Assembly (NCBI GenBank): GCA_002110485.1
Contig: MOWL01000001.1
Location: forward strand, 1,240,001-1,304,000
Length of the DNA: 64,000 nucleotides
Direction of reading: 5' to 3'
DNA from: Emergomyces orientalis
Lineage: Eukaryota; Ascomycota; Eurotiomycetes; Onygenales; Ajellomycetaceae
The position numbers and the translations under genes were made by a program. The notes under the pieces are model-generated. The model was not told where the DNA came from and did not search any database. It saw only the letters and a program-made list of their open reading frames with translations. Shown here piece by piece: positions 1 to 12,922 of this stretch. The stretch's first letter is position 1; each line of letters begins with the position of its first letter.

Positions 1-2623
1 GACATTGAGAGTCGGAGGTAGAAGCGCGGCTGTCGAATGAAGACTTCAGACCAGCTTTTCGTGCGTTTGCCAGATGAAATAGGTGCGTTAGATGTCTCGG
101 CAAGTGAACCGGATTTGTCCGTGTTCTCTTTGCCGTCATCGCTGGTGTTCGTGTTTGGCATGATATTCGCTGGCCCATTCGGCTGGAAGGGTATCAGGAG
201 GTTTTGTTTCTCTGCACATCTAAGGACTTCCTGAATGAGGAGGGCCACATAATCCGTACCATCATACCGGTTTCGATAGAGTTGCATGACTTCTGCATAG
301 TAACTCAAGCGCCGTTTGCGTGTCGCGGATTGGGATGTTGTTCCAGAGAGCTTAACGTCAAGGGCATTTAAAACTAGAGGTAGAGCAGTGTATGCGATGC
401 TTTAAAGTCGATTGAATCGTTAGCATGTGTAAATCAAATGCTTTTTTTTTCAATAAAAGGAAAGTATTAAATTGGCACAGAAACCAAACGTACGCGCTGA
501 TGGGAAGATGTCGCGCCACTCCACGCATGAGTAGTCGTTTAACGCTTCTTGTGATACCTAGGGCAGCATCTTCCAGTTCGTCTTTAATTCCCTCTAGCCG
601 TTTACTATAAGTATCCGCGATAAACTTTTGATGAATCTCGATGGTGAGGGCCTGATTGTGACATAGGGCAACTCGAGCGGCGCTGCATAGGTAATTGTAA
701 GCCTGCATGGACCAGTATCAAGTGTCAAATCTATGACGGAAAAGGTACTCACTGATAATACATGAATGTCAAGTTCGAATAAAGGGTGACAGATTCATGA
801 ACACCGTCTGAGGCAAAAATAGAGCCAAACGCGGCTTTTGCTTCATTAGCCCATTGAGCGAGGCAAGCTCTAATATCTTCTATCTCTCTGAGTGATTTCA
901 TAAATTCTTTCTCTGTCATCGCTTTGGGTTGGGAGAATCCATTAGGTGCATAAACAATCATGATAACCCCAGTTAACACGATAGCTAGCTGGCACTGAAC
1001 GCGTAAAACATTTGCAAGAATGCGCTTGGTTTCCGGATTATACACTTCAGAATTGTAAATCTCGTCTTGGAGATCCTCTTCGGTCATACAATCAAGAGAC
1101 AGATCAAAATGTTGAGGGGTGATCTGAAGATACCGACGTAGCCCTAGGGGCAAAATTCGGTCGCGAAGTATGATGGACCACCACAGTCGTTTCTTCGTCC
1201 CCCTTTGAGGATCATTAATGTTTGATTCGCTATTGTATAAATGTGCGCCGTAGAGAATGGCATGTTGGATAGCATTTGCTAGCCACAAGCTCCCGGCGTG
1301 GAAATCGACGGATGAGCTTTGGTAAGTCAGGAGGATGGCACCCTGCGCCTTCGCTAACACGTCGTTCTCCGCATTTAGATCAAAAAGAAGCTACATGTAT
1401 GGAATGCGTAAGCCTCTCACGCTTAAATGGCTTTGGAAATAGTAATTAATAGCATACCTTCGCTCTCCGGTATAAAGTATTGCGGGCTGTGCGGCTGTCA
1501 ACGAAACCAGCAGATTTGATAACACTTGATGGAACGAACTGCACAGGGATATTCTAGATTAGCAAAGCTCAATAGCTTGATTGGGTCAATCTAAAACCTA
1601 GAGGAATGCTTACTGCACAGCTCGCAAAGAACATTGCCTGCACAATGAACAATGATATAGCTCGTGGCTTCTTTATCCCATCATTTCGACTGGAATACAT
1701 ACTCCAGAAATCTGCCTCGTTTAATACCGGCAAACAAGGATGGACATGGAGAAAATATTGACGGACGAATTCATCAAGGATTGGTCCTGAAGGTACGTGA
1801 AGACAGCCTTTCATCTCCAGAAATTTGACATCTTCAGTCGGTAAAGTGTGGAGATCGCGCAGTTCGATGAAACGGTAAAAGGAGAATATGACATTTGAAT
1901 CTCCGTTTGGACTGTCTGACGAAAAGGGTAGGATGCATCTAGGAAGTTGAGGATTCATCGATCCGAAAGGCTCGAACTGGGTCTCTCCTGCAGTTTGTCA
2001 GTCTCATTGTATTGGTCATATCACAGCGAAACCCGTAACCAACATGAAACGGACGTCAGACTACTTACGTTCTCCCCACACATCACCGAAAAAGGCAGTT
2101 TGCCGACTAGGATCAATATATTGAGGGAAAATCGGCTTCGATAGAATATTCTCCATTGGGCCCATTCTATTGGCCGAGTTCGATTTATGCACAAGGGCAC
2201 CATTTTGATATTGAGGCTCTGGCCACTGGAGTTGGGTTCTCATACCACGGCTGGAAATTTTGTTAGACCATTGAAAACACGAATCTGGGTTAAATTTTAA
2301 CCCAACAAGGCTTGATAAACCCAGCGCTGCATCTTCGGAATCACGACGCAAGGGGATGGGATCGATCACTTGACATACCCTCGACAAGCACTCGACCGGA
2401 TAGCACACTCATGACCATCAAGCCGACAGTTTGTACAAGGGTTTCCATGAATAGAGACATCACAGCGAACTTTGCGTTCATGGCACCAGGTGCAGGCCAT
2501 CCGAGCCCGCTTCCGCGGTCGTTGTGAAGAATCCATGATGCGAGTTTGCTGGGGAGAATAGTACGGTTGAAGCTGTTGGGACTGTTGAGCAGATGAAGCG
2601 CTTCGAGGTCCGAAGTCCGTCAT
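1..2623 (-). CDS. Zn2Cys6 transcription factor, CTF1/FarA-like (3' end outside window)
   Basis: Nuclear DNA-binding regulator of the cutinase/fatty-acid regulator type (CTF1/FarA/FarB relatives); the exact orthologue is not certain. Exons read on the minus strand: 2379-2623, 2069-2250, 1614-1987, 1458-1538, 753-1390, 494-682 and 1-399 (open at the window edge). All introns are GT..AG, 67-128 nt, and the phases agree. The start is the ATG at 2623; the frame is open to 2752 but only from a TTG. The zinc cluster is Cys44, 47, 54, 63, 66 and 73 (C-X2-C-X6-C-X8-C-X2-C-X6-C), preceded by a basic RPRKRAR segment. The fungal-specific regulatory domain begins near residue 200 (YFLHVHPCLPVLNEADFW) and continues through LLTYQSSSVDFHAGSLW, KRLWWSIILRDRILPLGLRR and the conserved ALPLVLNALDVKLSG segment. 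About 702 residues are visible. Target genes cannot be read from the sequence; fatty-acid or cutin use is inferred from the family. Confidence 0.88.
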
Positions 2624-5600
2624 CCTTTGCGATCCGCGATGCGTGCTTTCTGCTGGTGGGGTGACGGATAATTCGCCCGACAAACCAACTTGGGAAAGAA
2701 GAGAAAAGCGGGTCAGACCAAATCGCCCAGGGCAGTTGAATGTGATAATCAATTATGCAGAAGCCCCAGTTCCGAGATGCGAGGCATATTGTAGGACCTG
2801 GCGGGTAATGCAGAGCACTAATCCTGCTTTCGCATGCTAAAATGTGCAAAAGAACGCCGTTAGCAGACTTCTTGGGAGCCGAACGCCATTTTAGAGGACT
2901 AGGCAACAGGCTAAGCTGGCTTCTTCCACAGTATATTGATGCTCCAATCCCCCTTCTTCTACACAAGGATATAGCCAACAATATTGCGATAAGGAGACGC
3001 CACCGTCTGTATGTGGCCGCTCGCTGCTCGAGAGTAGAATCTGGATTCGTCTGAACTGCTTTCACCAGCTGATCCTAGGTTTCCCCAGTATTTCTCGCTT
3101 TCGAGCTGCCCTAGGGATTTCGAGGTAGTAGCGCCAGAAAGCGGGTGGACCGCGGCATGAATGGATTTCGAGATGTCCAGCCTGGCTCACCCCCCCGCTT
3201 CTTTGCTTGCTGCTCATCTTTGGCCGCATTTCCCAAGAGCCCAGCCCACCAAACAAACGGTTTGTGTTTGGGACAGCCCTCTGCCGAACTCTGTCAACTG
3301 CTCCCACGACCCTGAAATGTGATGAAGCACTTGCAACATGATATTCAATACACCGAGTATACCTAAGAGATTGGAGCTTTCACCAGAAGCGTGCAGATAA
3401 TGAGATAATAATGCCAAATTGTGGACCTCTAGATCTGGCCTGGCTTCTTGGCGTTCCTTGTTGTGTCAGTCACCTGCAATTTTATTGGATATGCCCAGTG
3501 GGGGCTTGTGGGAAGCGAACGGCCTTGCACCGAAAAAGCTAATTCCTGAACCAGGCGGGAGAACTCCGGTGCACAACAAATTTATGACAGATTTCCTGGG
3601 GCAATCCCTGGAGTCTGTGGGGAACCTCCAACCTAATCATGTTCTGATCTCGTTAGATATTTATAATAATGAGCCTTCAGCCATGTCATGTCCTGTTCAC
3701 AGTTTACTTTATCATACCTACATACGCAGCTAGCAGCGCTTTCGCATCATTTGCACACCAAAGATTAAGAACACGAGTAGATACAATCGTCCAGGAGCTG
3801 ATTAGTTCAAGCCAGGCCAATTTTGCGCTTTGTTTCCACTGTGTTTTCAGTTTGTTGCCTCCAGATTGCGGGGTTGCAGCGCCTACCTAACAGCTTCCCA
3901 GCATCCAGGAATAAACAGCAAGTACGAGAAAAGGTCAGGGATAAAGGAGCCTTTATGGTCCCATCGAAGTGAATAGGTGACCTGTCCTGCTTTACGGGGT
4001 AAAATATTCATGGATGTCATTCGTCAGATTCTATTCTGATAATGTTTCGGCCTCTTCTCAAATAACATGTGAATGCTCGGTAACTCCAGTTGCTGGGATT
4101 TCCGGATTCTTTCAGGGACCGTCTACCGCCGATGCCTGCTAGTCCCTTATTGACGAGGAATGGATCAGCCTCTTTCAGTCCCCGTGGGGCTCTTTACCTG
4201 TCTTTCTGGCGCAAACATGGTTTGAAGCGTGGACCTGACAGTGCTTGCTGTGTGTCGCAGGTGGCTCTTTTACCCCAAATTCATTCTCCATAAGTTCTAC
4301 CCACCCACACTAGTTTTGTTTAATCCGGGGGATGTGACGTCAAAGTCTGATGTCCTATCTCAGGAGAGTCATCAATTTCAATGTGTGTATGCATTTCATG
4401 AGAAAAACTAGGCGTGGGTGCGAAACACTACCGACTTACAGATAGAGCCAAAGGGTTGATTATGGAAACACCATCCAACAGATAACTATGAGCGAAACGA
4501 ATCATCGTTTACTTTAGCCAATGCATTTTTGAGCAGTTGATGCCAATAACTAAACAGGTGAAGAATGTTTAGTTCTTAGGCTCTCCTTACATGAAAGATG
4601 CTCAATGCTTTCTTCTTGAAATCACGCAGCGCAAAAAAGGAAGTTGTATTTACAGGCATGACGCCATCGGCCTTTACTGTGACATACCTTGTCAGATACT
4701 GCGGAGTGCTAGTGAGACTGTCATCATGCCTAAAGCCTACTTTTGGAACGTAAATATATGAATTAATGCACGTCAAACAAGATAAATACTTTGCTCACTC
4801 TATGTCAAAGCTCCGCCTCCAAAGAATTTAAATTTAGACGCCCAACACTTAAATATATCAACCACAGGAGCAGGCAAAGCTCTGATGCTGAAATAAAATA
4901 ATAGTGCTGGCATGCACGCAATTTTCACCAACCTTCAGAGCAGAGAAAGTTATAAAAATACCATCCGCTTCCTGGTTGTGGTTTCTGTTAAAATTTCAGG
5001 CGATGTGCCCATACAAGTTTCAAAAGAAATCCGTCTCTGGGATGCAATTTCTGAGAGATCGGAGATAAATATGTTTCGAGTCGCCTGTTTAACAAAAAAT
5101 TCCTTCGAATACCAGTTTTAATTGGCACTCATGCCCCGAATCTAATCGTAAACTAAAGGAGAATAGATGCGACACTATATCACAGATCATTATACCTTCA
5201 CCAACATGTTGCCTATGACCATTGTGTGCTCCATAAGACATTCCCTTGCCGTGCCAGTCGGCAGCTTTCAGATGAGACAGCAGTGTCAGAATGCCAACGT
5301 CTTAGGCGTCCAAGAAGTTACCCTGCTTGGGTTCTTCTAGTGTTCTGGTGAACATGCTCTGCGCATATATGCGGGTTTATAGCATGGCCAATGTAGAGGT
5401 GTCCGTAATTACTTTCCTTCCATTGTGTCTATAAATTGCGAACCACATAAGTATCCCCCTATATAAATTGCCACGGGTCAATCTATACAAGGACTCTGAA
5501 ATGTCCGCAATGAAACGTCTACGAGTCTGCAAGATCTTCCGCGTCTGTTGTCTCGTCTTCGGTCTCGACTTAGAGGGCAAGATCCCGTCATATGCCATCC

Positions 5601-8600
5601 GCACTGATTTAAATGCTGGATATTTCCTGATACGTCCTTCCCGGATTGGCTATGACTATACCTGGTCGTTCGGCTTCCATCGAGCAGAGTTCAGGGAAGG
5701 GAATAAATAACCGTCAACCGATATTTTGCCGAAAATACCAACTGTTGTTGGCCGTTATGTCAAGTTTCTTCTTGGGGATCTGGCTGGATGGTCTCGTCGC
5801 TTGCAGATATGCATCTATCCCAACCGCGGGCTGGTAGCTAAATTCTAAGGTTCAACGCAAACTTTGCCGAATTATATTGATGAACGCCAACTTATGGAGA
5901 TTTAGGGCGAGTCAGTAATCTCCCATGAAACCACTTCCAAAAACAATAGAAATGTGAAATGAAATAAAAGTGCAAATTGACTTTGATACTGCGCGCCGCT
6001 CTATCTCCCAACTGGCTCGGATGAGAACGGGGCTCGGATTCGATGGAAAGGTCACCCACGGCCCGATTGCCAAGCAACGCTAAACAATGGAAACTTTCGG
6101 CTTTCCCGTTATCAATCTTATCAGATTGATTTTCACAACATACCCCTGACCGAATATCTGTCCTGCCATTCATTTCACAGTAGAAATTCCATTAAGCCGT
6201 GCTTATCTATATGTGTAACCCTACCCTAATCACATTGTTTTGGCAATTGCTCTACATTTGTATCAATCTCGCCGGAGTATTCTACTACACACTAGAGCAC
6301 CCAGCTCTGTCTCTGAGAGCAAAGTCTCTCGGAGGAATCTGTTCCAACCGAGCATCACATTTCAGTGAGTTTTTTCTGCTTGTCAACTTCAGCGACCCAA
6401 TACAAAATAAAAATAAATGGAAGCTGCAATAAGTAAAGCAACTAAAAACTTCCCATGGAAGATGAAAGTATTAAAAAATGTTTCATTTATTTTACGCTCC
6501 GTGAACAAGGCTCAAATGAGGCACGTATAATTAGACAGATGTCTTAAAATGCACTCCAAAATATCAAATAATTTAAAGGGGTTGAAGAAGAGAGTATGAG
6601 GAAAATGAATGAATAGTATGAAGCAATTTATATTGAGCCCTGATTATACGACAAATTGGTCCTTGTACCCAAAGACGAATCAACCAGAGGGGGAGAAAAA
6701 GGCGAATAACTCCCCTACATCCCATTCAACCAACCGCAACGTCTTTTTTTTCTATCTCTTCCTATCTATCTGGGCTATAATAACTTTTGTAGTGGTCAAA
6801 AAGAGCCAAGCCACGTCGAATTGAAAAATGCCGTAAGAACGGCCGATATGGCACGCGACTCTTCCCCGAAAAAAAGGTAGGCTAGATGATCGCGGCCATC
6901 CGTGATGCCCGAAGCCATACAAGGCTGGGAGGCATAATACAGACCCCGAGATGGCATTAATGCGAGGGGTTTTTTACAGTATGCGTTGTGCATGAGTGTA
7001 CATACATGTATGTGGAGGCGAACTTATTTACCGTAAATCTACCTTGCTGTCCCAATAGCGTTTCGGAGGTGCAGGAAGAAAAGACGCGGAAGGCCAGAGA
7101 GGAGGCGTTCAATGTAGATAGATTCAGTTCCAAACGTAACTACGAAGTACATACTAGTTACACATTACAAGGGGAAAGGAAAAACGATTATGTTAAGATC
7201 TAGTACGGAACCCCAAGTGAGAAAGATACCTGTATTCACAACAAAAGGAAATACAAAAACGGAAATGACAAACAAAGGTGGTAAGTGGAAAAGAGGAAAA
7301 GTAATATTTCAGTGGGAGACAGAAGAAAAGGAAGAATTGCACTCTTTAAAAGTGGATTCTTCGCTGCACCTGCGGAAGCTGAAAATGACACTGATTTTAT
7401 GGTGGTTCGGTTCGGTTGGGGGGGTCAATTTTTTGGGGGGGTTGCTTGTCACGTTAAATTTTATTTCCCCATTTTTCTTGTGTTTGGTTCGTCTTCGCCA
7501 TCTCGGCTTTATGACAAAGAGAGAGATCGATAAAGCTTCCGTATCGCATTTCCTGAGATCTGCGGCCGCTATGCCTCTTATGGGGGACGCGCGTACATGG
7601 GCGAAATGTAGCTTGGATGAGAGGGTCGGCAGGGGAAATGCCGAATGGCGGAGAGCGAGCGGGGTCCGAATGCAGGAGGTCGGCGCCCGAAGCTCGATGG
7701 GGGATATTTAGACTGAAGCCAATTCGAGCTGAACCGTATTTATATGGTGAAGGCAAAGGGGGGCTGTCCACTTATGTTCAACTCGTTGTCATGTTTATAT
7801 ATTCTCTTGCGATCAATTCGTTATGTACAGTACGCGTGTGTAGGTATGGTAGGTTGGCAAATGGGCCAACCGCACTTTGCTCTCCTCGTTTTCAATTGCT
7901 GGCTGGGGAGTCTATGGGATACGTATTGGTGGACTGGGTAAGTGGGCCAAAGAAAATATATATATAACCACATTCTCGGATTTCTTAAGGTCGTTTGAAT
8001 GGCCCAAGATTGGTTCCGTTACTTCGGCTATTGGCCGAAAGTAATGAACGCAGAATACCCGAAGCCCATATAAGAATTGATTTGGTGCAGCTAGAAAAGG
8101 GGGAGGAGAAGAGAGTAAAAAGATGGTGGGAAGGAAACGGGGAGCGCTTATATAACTTGGTAAGAACTTATGCTTTTGAACCTTGGAATGGGGCTATGTT
8201 GGATTTTTCTCGGGTCTGGTAACTTAACGGACCGAAAAGCTTCCAAACCATGCTTGGTATATACAACAACGTCCCACCAACTATGAACAATAACCACACA
8301 AGAAAGCTTTTTCTTATCATTTTGTTATTAATAAAGTTAAGGTGAAACCCATCGAATTGTCCATTTTTGAAATCGCACACGGGGAAGGTAAAACGAAACA
8401 GAAGAAAAGGGATGGGGGAAAGCATATGACATGAGAAATTATCCACCAAAATAAAAATTAGACAGTTAAAATAATAGATGACTATATAAATGAGCGAAAG
8501 AAATTATAAAATGGTAGAAGAGTTAAGGAAGATAAAAACAATGCAATAAATGTGCCGCCGGGGAATATAATTAAAGACAAAAACAGCAAATATTTGATCT

Positions 8601-9728
8601 ACAAATGACGTTCAGCAAATGTAAAGGTAGAAGGAGAAATCCAGTTTACCCCCCGGGTCATCGCGTTGCCACTTACTCAATTGGTACCGTGGTCAAGTGA
8701 TGCTGACACCAAACAGACAGCTGGTGCATGGTACAGGGATTGGGCATCCTGTACTCCGTAGATGAAACCGGGTTGGAAACAATTCCGAGTGTTGTTCATG
8801 CATGAATGAACTGATGCTGGCCAGGACCGTACTAAAAGGGAGAATATCGAAAGGGTCAAGGTCGAAAACAAAAAAAAAGTTAAAAAAGTTAAAAAAAAAA
8901 TAGACAATAAACCAGAAAGGGGGCGATGGAGTATAAGAACTCCAAATTATAGAAAGATAAAAAATAAAAATGAAGATCGACATCAAAGGGTGATAAGAAA
9001 ACAAACAACCGCAGCAATGATAATAAGCAGAAATGGCAACCAAATCCATACCGTGGTATCAATGAAAAAGGGGCAAATAACGAAGACAAACCAAAAAGTA
9101 AAGTCAACGTAGAAAAATGGCTGGACGGGATAAAAGAAAAAGGAAATCCATAGGAGAAGCGACCGGCCCTAATCTAGCGAGGGTATAAATGTGAAGAGAG
9201 AAATATGAAGCCGTCCGTCCCCACATGTAAAAAGCGAGCGCCTCTATCGTCAAAGAGAAATAACACAATAAAAACAACAGATATCCAAAATATGTTTCCC
9301 CCTTAAATCCGGTGCAATCCCCTGCCTATGCCATCCGAACAAAAAATTCCTCACTGGGTATCTTTGATTCCGGCCGTGAAAACTCGAATCCACAACTCGA
9401 GCCGGGTGAGGGAAGAGAAAAAGGAAAAGAAAAAAAAGACCAACTATAATACAAGCATTAAACGAGGTTTGGTAGAAACGAATTAAAAAGTTGCATCAAC
9501 AGAGCCATAGATGACAGACAATGTAAAGGCGCGATAATCGTCAAGGGAAAAAAAGTGCCAGGGGGATGAAAAACCAAGATTGGCTTTCTGCACGTGTCGG
9601 GGGTGTGCCTTTATCGAAGCAAGCCCCATGTGAAGAAGTCATTAAAACGAGTTGATGAAGGTCTTAAAAAACGACGAAAACAGAGAGCAAATATTAGACG
9701 GCAGTGCACCATTTGCGCGAGGAAAGAC
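2624..9728. other. 7.1 kb intergenic region without supported gene
   Basis: This lies between the 5' end of the CTF1-like factor and the 3' end of flbC, so it holds the promoter and leader of the first and the 3' flank of the second. The frames present are short, have no recognisable motif and are not joined by plausible introns into a family protein. The stretch from about 8.2 to 9.6 kb is A-rich on the plus strand, with many short A runs. Around 7.42-7.45 kb there are two copies of a G7 run separated by a short T-rich spacer. No transposase, reverse transcriptase or RNase H motif was seen. Long leader or non-coding transcripts are possible but cannot be shown from sequence alone. Confidence 0.6.
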
Positions 9729-11061
9729 TCATTCTTCCTGTTGCTCAGGCGAGCCTGACTCTTTTTCGCCCTTGTGAACTTTGTTGTGTCGACGAAGATT
9801 CGATACAACGGAGAAGTGACGCCCACAACCTGGGAATTCACAGGGGAATGCTGTTGACCAGAAGGCACCATGTCAGTATATTTTTATTTTTATTTGTATT
9901 CTTCCACACAAACTTGAGAGATTCGCCCATTTATTCGGATGGACTCACGTTTTTCACCTGTGTGGCTGTACATGTGGGTCTGCAAGGAGGAAGGACGGGT
10001 AAATCGTTTATCGCAGACTTTGCACTTGTGTTTCTTTTGTGTGTTGGAAGGGATTTTCGAGCTGAACTGGCCCATCATTGACTGAGGACCGGTTATGGAA
10101 CCGTGGATAAGGCCGGACGGTCGAGGGAGGGTTCGGGATGGCATGCCATCATAAGATTCTGAAGTTGTGGAGCTATAGTCGGTAACGGAAGAATCGACAG
10201 AGACAACTGACGCACTGTAATATGGGTAATTGCCCGCAGATGAAATTGATGAGGCTGAAGAATGTGCGGACGGGAAACCGTAGGCTTCTCTAGGACCTCT
10301 AGCATTCTGAGGTCCATATATATTTCGGGGGGTTGCGAGATCTTGACTCAGAGCAACCATTCCTCGACTGGCATCCAGAGCATCGCCGTATGTAGAAGCT
10401 GGTTGTGGTTGCGACTGAACAGCTTGCGACGGGGCCTCGTTTCTGAATGTCAAGTTAATATTTCACTGAATACCTAAACACCAGTATCACAGGAGAAACC
10501 AGAAGAACGGAGGGGGACCTAGACTAACCCTTGGGACATATTCCTTCCATTTGAGTGTTGGTGATGGTGGTGTTGTTGTTGTTGATGTTGCTGCTGCTGC
10601 TGGTGTTGGTGCTGCAGGGATTGCGCATAGTCCATGGGAGGGTAGTTAGCCGGTGTGAATGAAGTTAATGGGGACGCTGATGTATAGCTTTGGGCTTGTT
10701 CAAAGGTTGTCCGTGGAATTTCTTGAGGAAGAACAATAATCTGTTCAGAACCGCCATACGTAGGCGCAGCGTTGTAATTGCTACTCGGGGGCATTGATGG
10801 GGCAGGCACAGGCACACTTGAATATGGCATGGAGATGGCTGTAGGTCGAGAGACTTCTTCGCGTTTTACAGTCTGATTCAGCGTGACAGAGCTTGCCGGC
10901 ATAGATGTCGGGTAGATGGGTTGTGGAGGATGAGGGGATGAGTGCGCAGCCCAGGCTTCATTGAATTGGGGAGCGCTGGGGTGAACTTGGTTCTGATACG
11001 CATGGTCGTAACCCATCCCACCGCCGTACTGGCGGGTTTGATTTTCGATAACCATAGTCAT
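9729..11061 (-). CDS. flbC: C2H2 zinc-finger developmental regulator FlbC
   Basis: Nuclear transcription factor; in Aspergillus nidulans FlbC acts upstream of brlA to promote conidiation. Exons on the minus strand: 10529-11061, 9949-10442 and 9729-9850, with introns of 86 and 98 nt. The product is 382 aa. The start is the ATG at 11061; the frame extends to 11091 only through a TTG. Residues 1-310 are low complexity, rich in Ser, Pro, Tyr and Gln, with a Gln/His tract at about 149-170. Two fingers sit at the C terminus: finger 1 is Cys318, Cys321, His334, His338 (C-X2-C-X12-H-X3-H), and finger 2 is Cys346, Cys351, His364, His368 (C-X4-C-X12-H-X3-H). They are joined by a TGEKP linker, and the second intron falls inside that linker codon. 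Finger order, spacing and the short acidic tail match FlbC. The gene is isolated, with 13.5 kb upstream and 7.1 kb downstream free of recognisable genes. Confidence 0.92.
10558..10617 (-). repeat. CAG/CAA/CAC trinucleotide tract coding Gln/His in flbC
   Basis: An imperfect triplet tract encodes alternating Gln and His runs at about residues 149-170 of FlbC. It mixes CAA, CAG, CAC and CAT codons, so it is less slippery than a pure CAG run. Such tracts are common in fungal regulators and often vary in length between strains. Confidence 0.8.
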
Positions 11062-11803
11062 AGAGAAGGCTGGCCGTTGTGGCAGTTGCAAATCACAAGG
11101 ATTGAGATAAAGAAAGTCGGGCGGGTCTGAACGACAAGAAAATCAGAGGGATGTCAGAAGGCCGATCAATTGATCGGGTGAAGTTCTTTTTCCTCTTGGT
11201 TTCTTTTTCTGCTGCTCTTCTCGTCTCCTCACAAGCTTGGGCCTGTTTATCTCTCCGTGCTATGCAGAGACCCAGCTCATGTATGTTGGCGTATGTATGT
11301 CAAAATGTATGTTGGACTGCAGGAAGTAAATGTAAGACTCGGCGAAGAAAAAAATGTATGTGTATGTAGGAAGCTGGTTCAGGAGTATATTGCTTGAGAG
11401 GACCAGAGGGGGGGGGACAGCTCGTGTGGTTCCTGATGTACAGCGCCGAACAAAAAATATAAAAGCGAGGTCAGATCAAAGGTCTGGGGAAAGGGGATCG
11501 GCGCAGTTAAGAGGAAGCAAGAGAAGGAGAGAAAAGAAGAGAGGGTTCAAGAGAACAAGCACAAGGTAGCGGTAGTACTGTGAAGGATAGTTACAAGGTA
11601 CACGGCACAACGCCGCCGCAAAGATAGTTTAAGTACCTAGCGTATTCAATGCCCACCTTGGCAGATAGGGCGGTATGTATCTGTCGTCGTATGGAGGGTG
11701 TATGTAAGATAGTATTGTATTATGTATGGTACTTGTCCGGGATGGAGAAAAGAGCAAATACATGAGAAGATCTCCGTTAGCTAAGTCGCTCAGTAGCTAG
11801 GCA

Positions 11804-11821
11804 TACCTGGGTACCTGGGTA
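11804..11821. repeat. Tandem TACCTGGG pair in flbC upstream region
   Basis: Two head-to-tail copies of TACCTGGG are followed by TA, about 745 nt upstream of the flbC ATG. The position would fit a promoter or leader element, but no regulator can be named. Confidence 0.4.
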
Positions 11822-12646
11822 TCATGAATAAATAACAGATAGGATAGGGTGGAACTGATGTCCGTGGTAAGCGGGAAGATACGAAAACTGAGCTGAAGTG
11901 TACAGAGAACAAGTTACAACAAGAGCAATGACTGATATATTGTAATTTAAAAAATCAATAAATGACAAGAAATGTAAATAAAAATAATAATAAGAACTAT
12001 CATGGTGGAGGGGATGTTCTGAGAGGAGAAGTAGTAAATATGGTGTTCACACAGACATGGAGCACTTCTCTCCTCAAAGCCTATGCTCCTCTCTTTTCTC
12101 CGCTCTTGATTGTGAATTGCTTGATTGGACTCAGGTAAAATGAAAGAGCGGAGTCGGCAAGAGAATAAATGGAGCCTTTCCGAACTGTGACAGAGAATAG
12201 AGAACAAGACGATTGCGTGTTGTTGCCGTAAAGAAGTCAAAAATATGGAATCCAGAAGTACGAAAAAGGCACACACGAGCAAAATCCTGGGCCCTGGCTT
12301 GTTGTTCCCAAAAGAGCTCCCAACATCTCGCAAGGGGTTGCATACAGCTCGGTACCGCAAAGAGAGCTATTTGGGCCTTGTATCGGTATGTAAATAACAT
12401 CAAAATGACGTAATGGGTATTTTAAAAACTCTTCTTTCTGGCTCCCCAAAACATCAAAACATGTAATCTTACAGCTGAGATACACACTGCAAGCAAGATC
12501 TGAATACCATCTGAACAGTTTTTTAACTAGGCACAACGCCTCTGAAAAATCTTCTTCATTTTTTTTATATCCCTGCAGATTGCATGCTTCCTCTTCTTCT
12601 AACAAAGGCTCTTCAATATGCGATAGATATGTAAAACCTCTATGAT

Positions 12647-12922
12647 TCATAGCAGGTATATGACCACCAAAATAAGCAATATTACGTCCATGGTGAGCAG
12701 AGGAGGACTCACTGGCTGGATAGGGTGGGGAGAAAAAAGAGTTGATTTTTGCCGGGCTCGCGGGATTGACCAAGTGATGCCGCCCTGGTTGGCCAGTGCC
12801 ACTGACGCGGTTTCCTTTGGGGAAAGCTGCAGATCCTCACTTGGGTGGCTTAGAATATCCAACGGCTCCACTGTGAAGGACGGATCGCAGAGGAGTGGGG
12901 TTGGGTCCGTTGGCGTCCCCAT
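12647..12922 (-). CDS. Doubtful 91-aa ORF with C-terminal hydrophobic tail
   Basis: The frame runs from a genuine ATG at 12922 to a stop at 12647. The first 75 or so residues are soluble and rich in Pro, Ser and Thr. The last 14 residues (MDVILLILVVIYLL) are strongly hydrophobic and would suit a short tail anchor. An internal ATG at the start of that tail has a good context (CACC before ATG). I do not recognise a family, no intron is needed, and the length could arise by chance in this 13.5 kb desert. It is listed because the composition is more protein-like than its neighbours. Confidence 0.2.
   Translation of the reverse strand: MGTPTDPTPLLCDPSFTVEPLDILSHPSEDLQLSPKETASVALANQGGITWSIPRARQKSTLFSPHPIQPVSPPLLTMDVILLILVVIYLL

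Noticed and set aside
5468..5710. 80-codon plus-strand frame with several cysteines
   Set aside because: No signal peptide or family resemblance; chance frame in a 7 kb gap.
7190..7711. 173-codon plus-strand frame
   Set aside because: Low-complexity, biased composition with no domain and no plausible introns; it lies in the 3' flank of flbC.
9350..9410. CTCGAATCC word resembling a tRNA T-arm
   Set aside because: No acceptor stem, A box or anticodon arm could be placed around it.
12237..12773. 178-codon minus-strand frame in the flbC upstream region
   Set aside because: It begins at TTG, has no recognisable motif, and its first part overlaps a different frame that looks at least as coding-like; it is likely chance.
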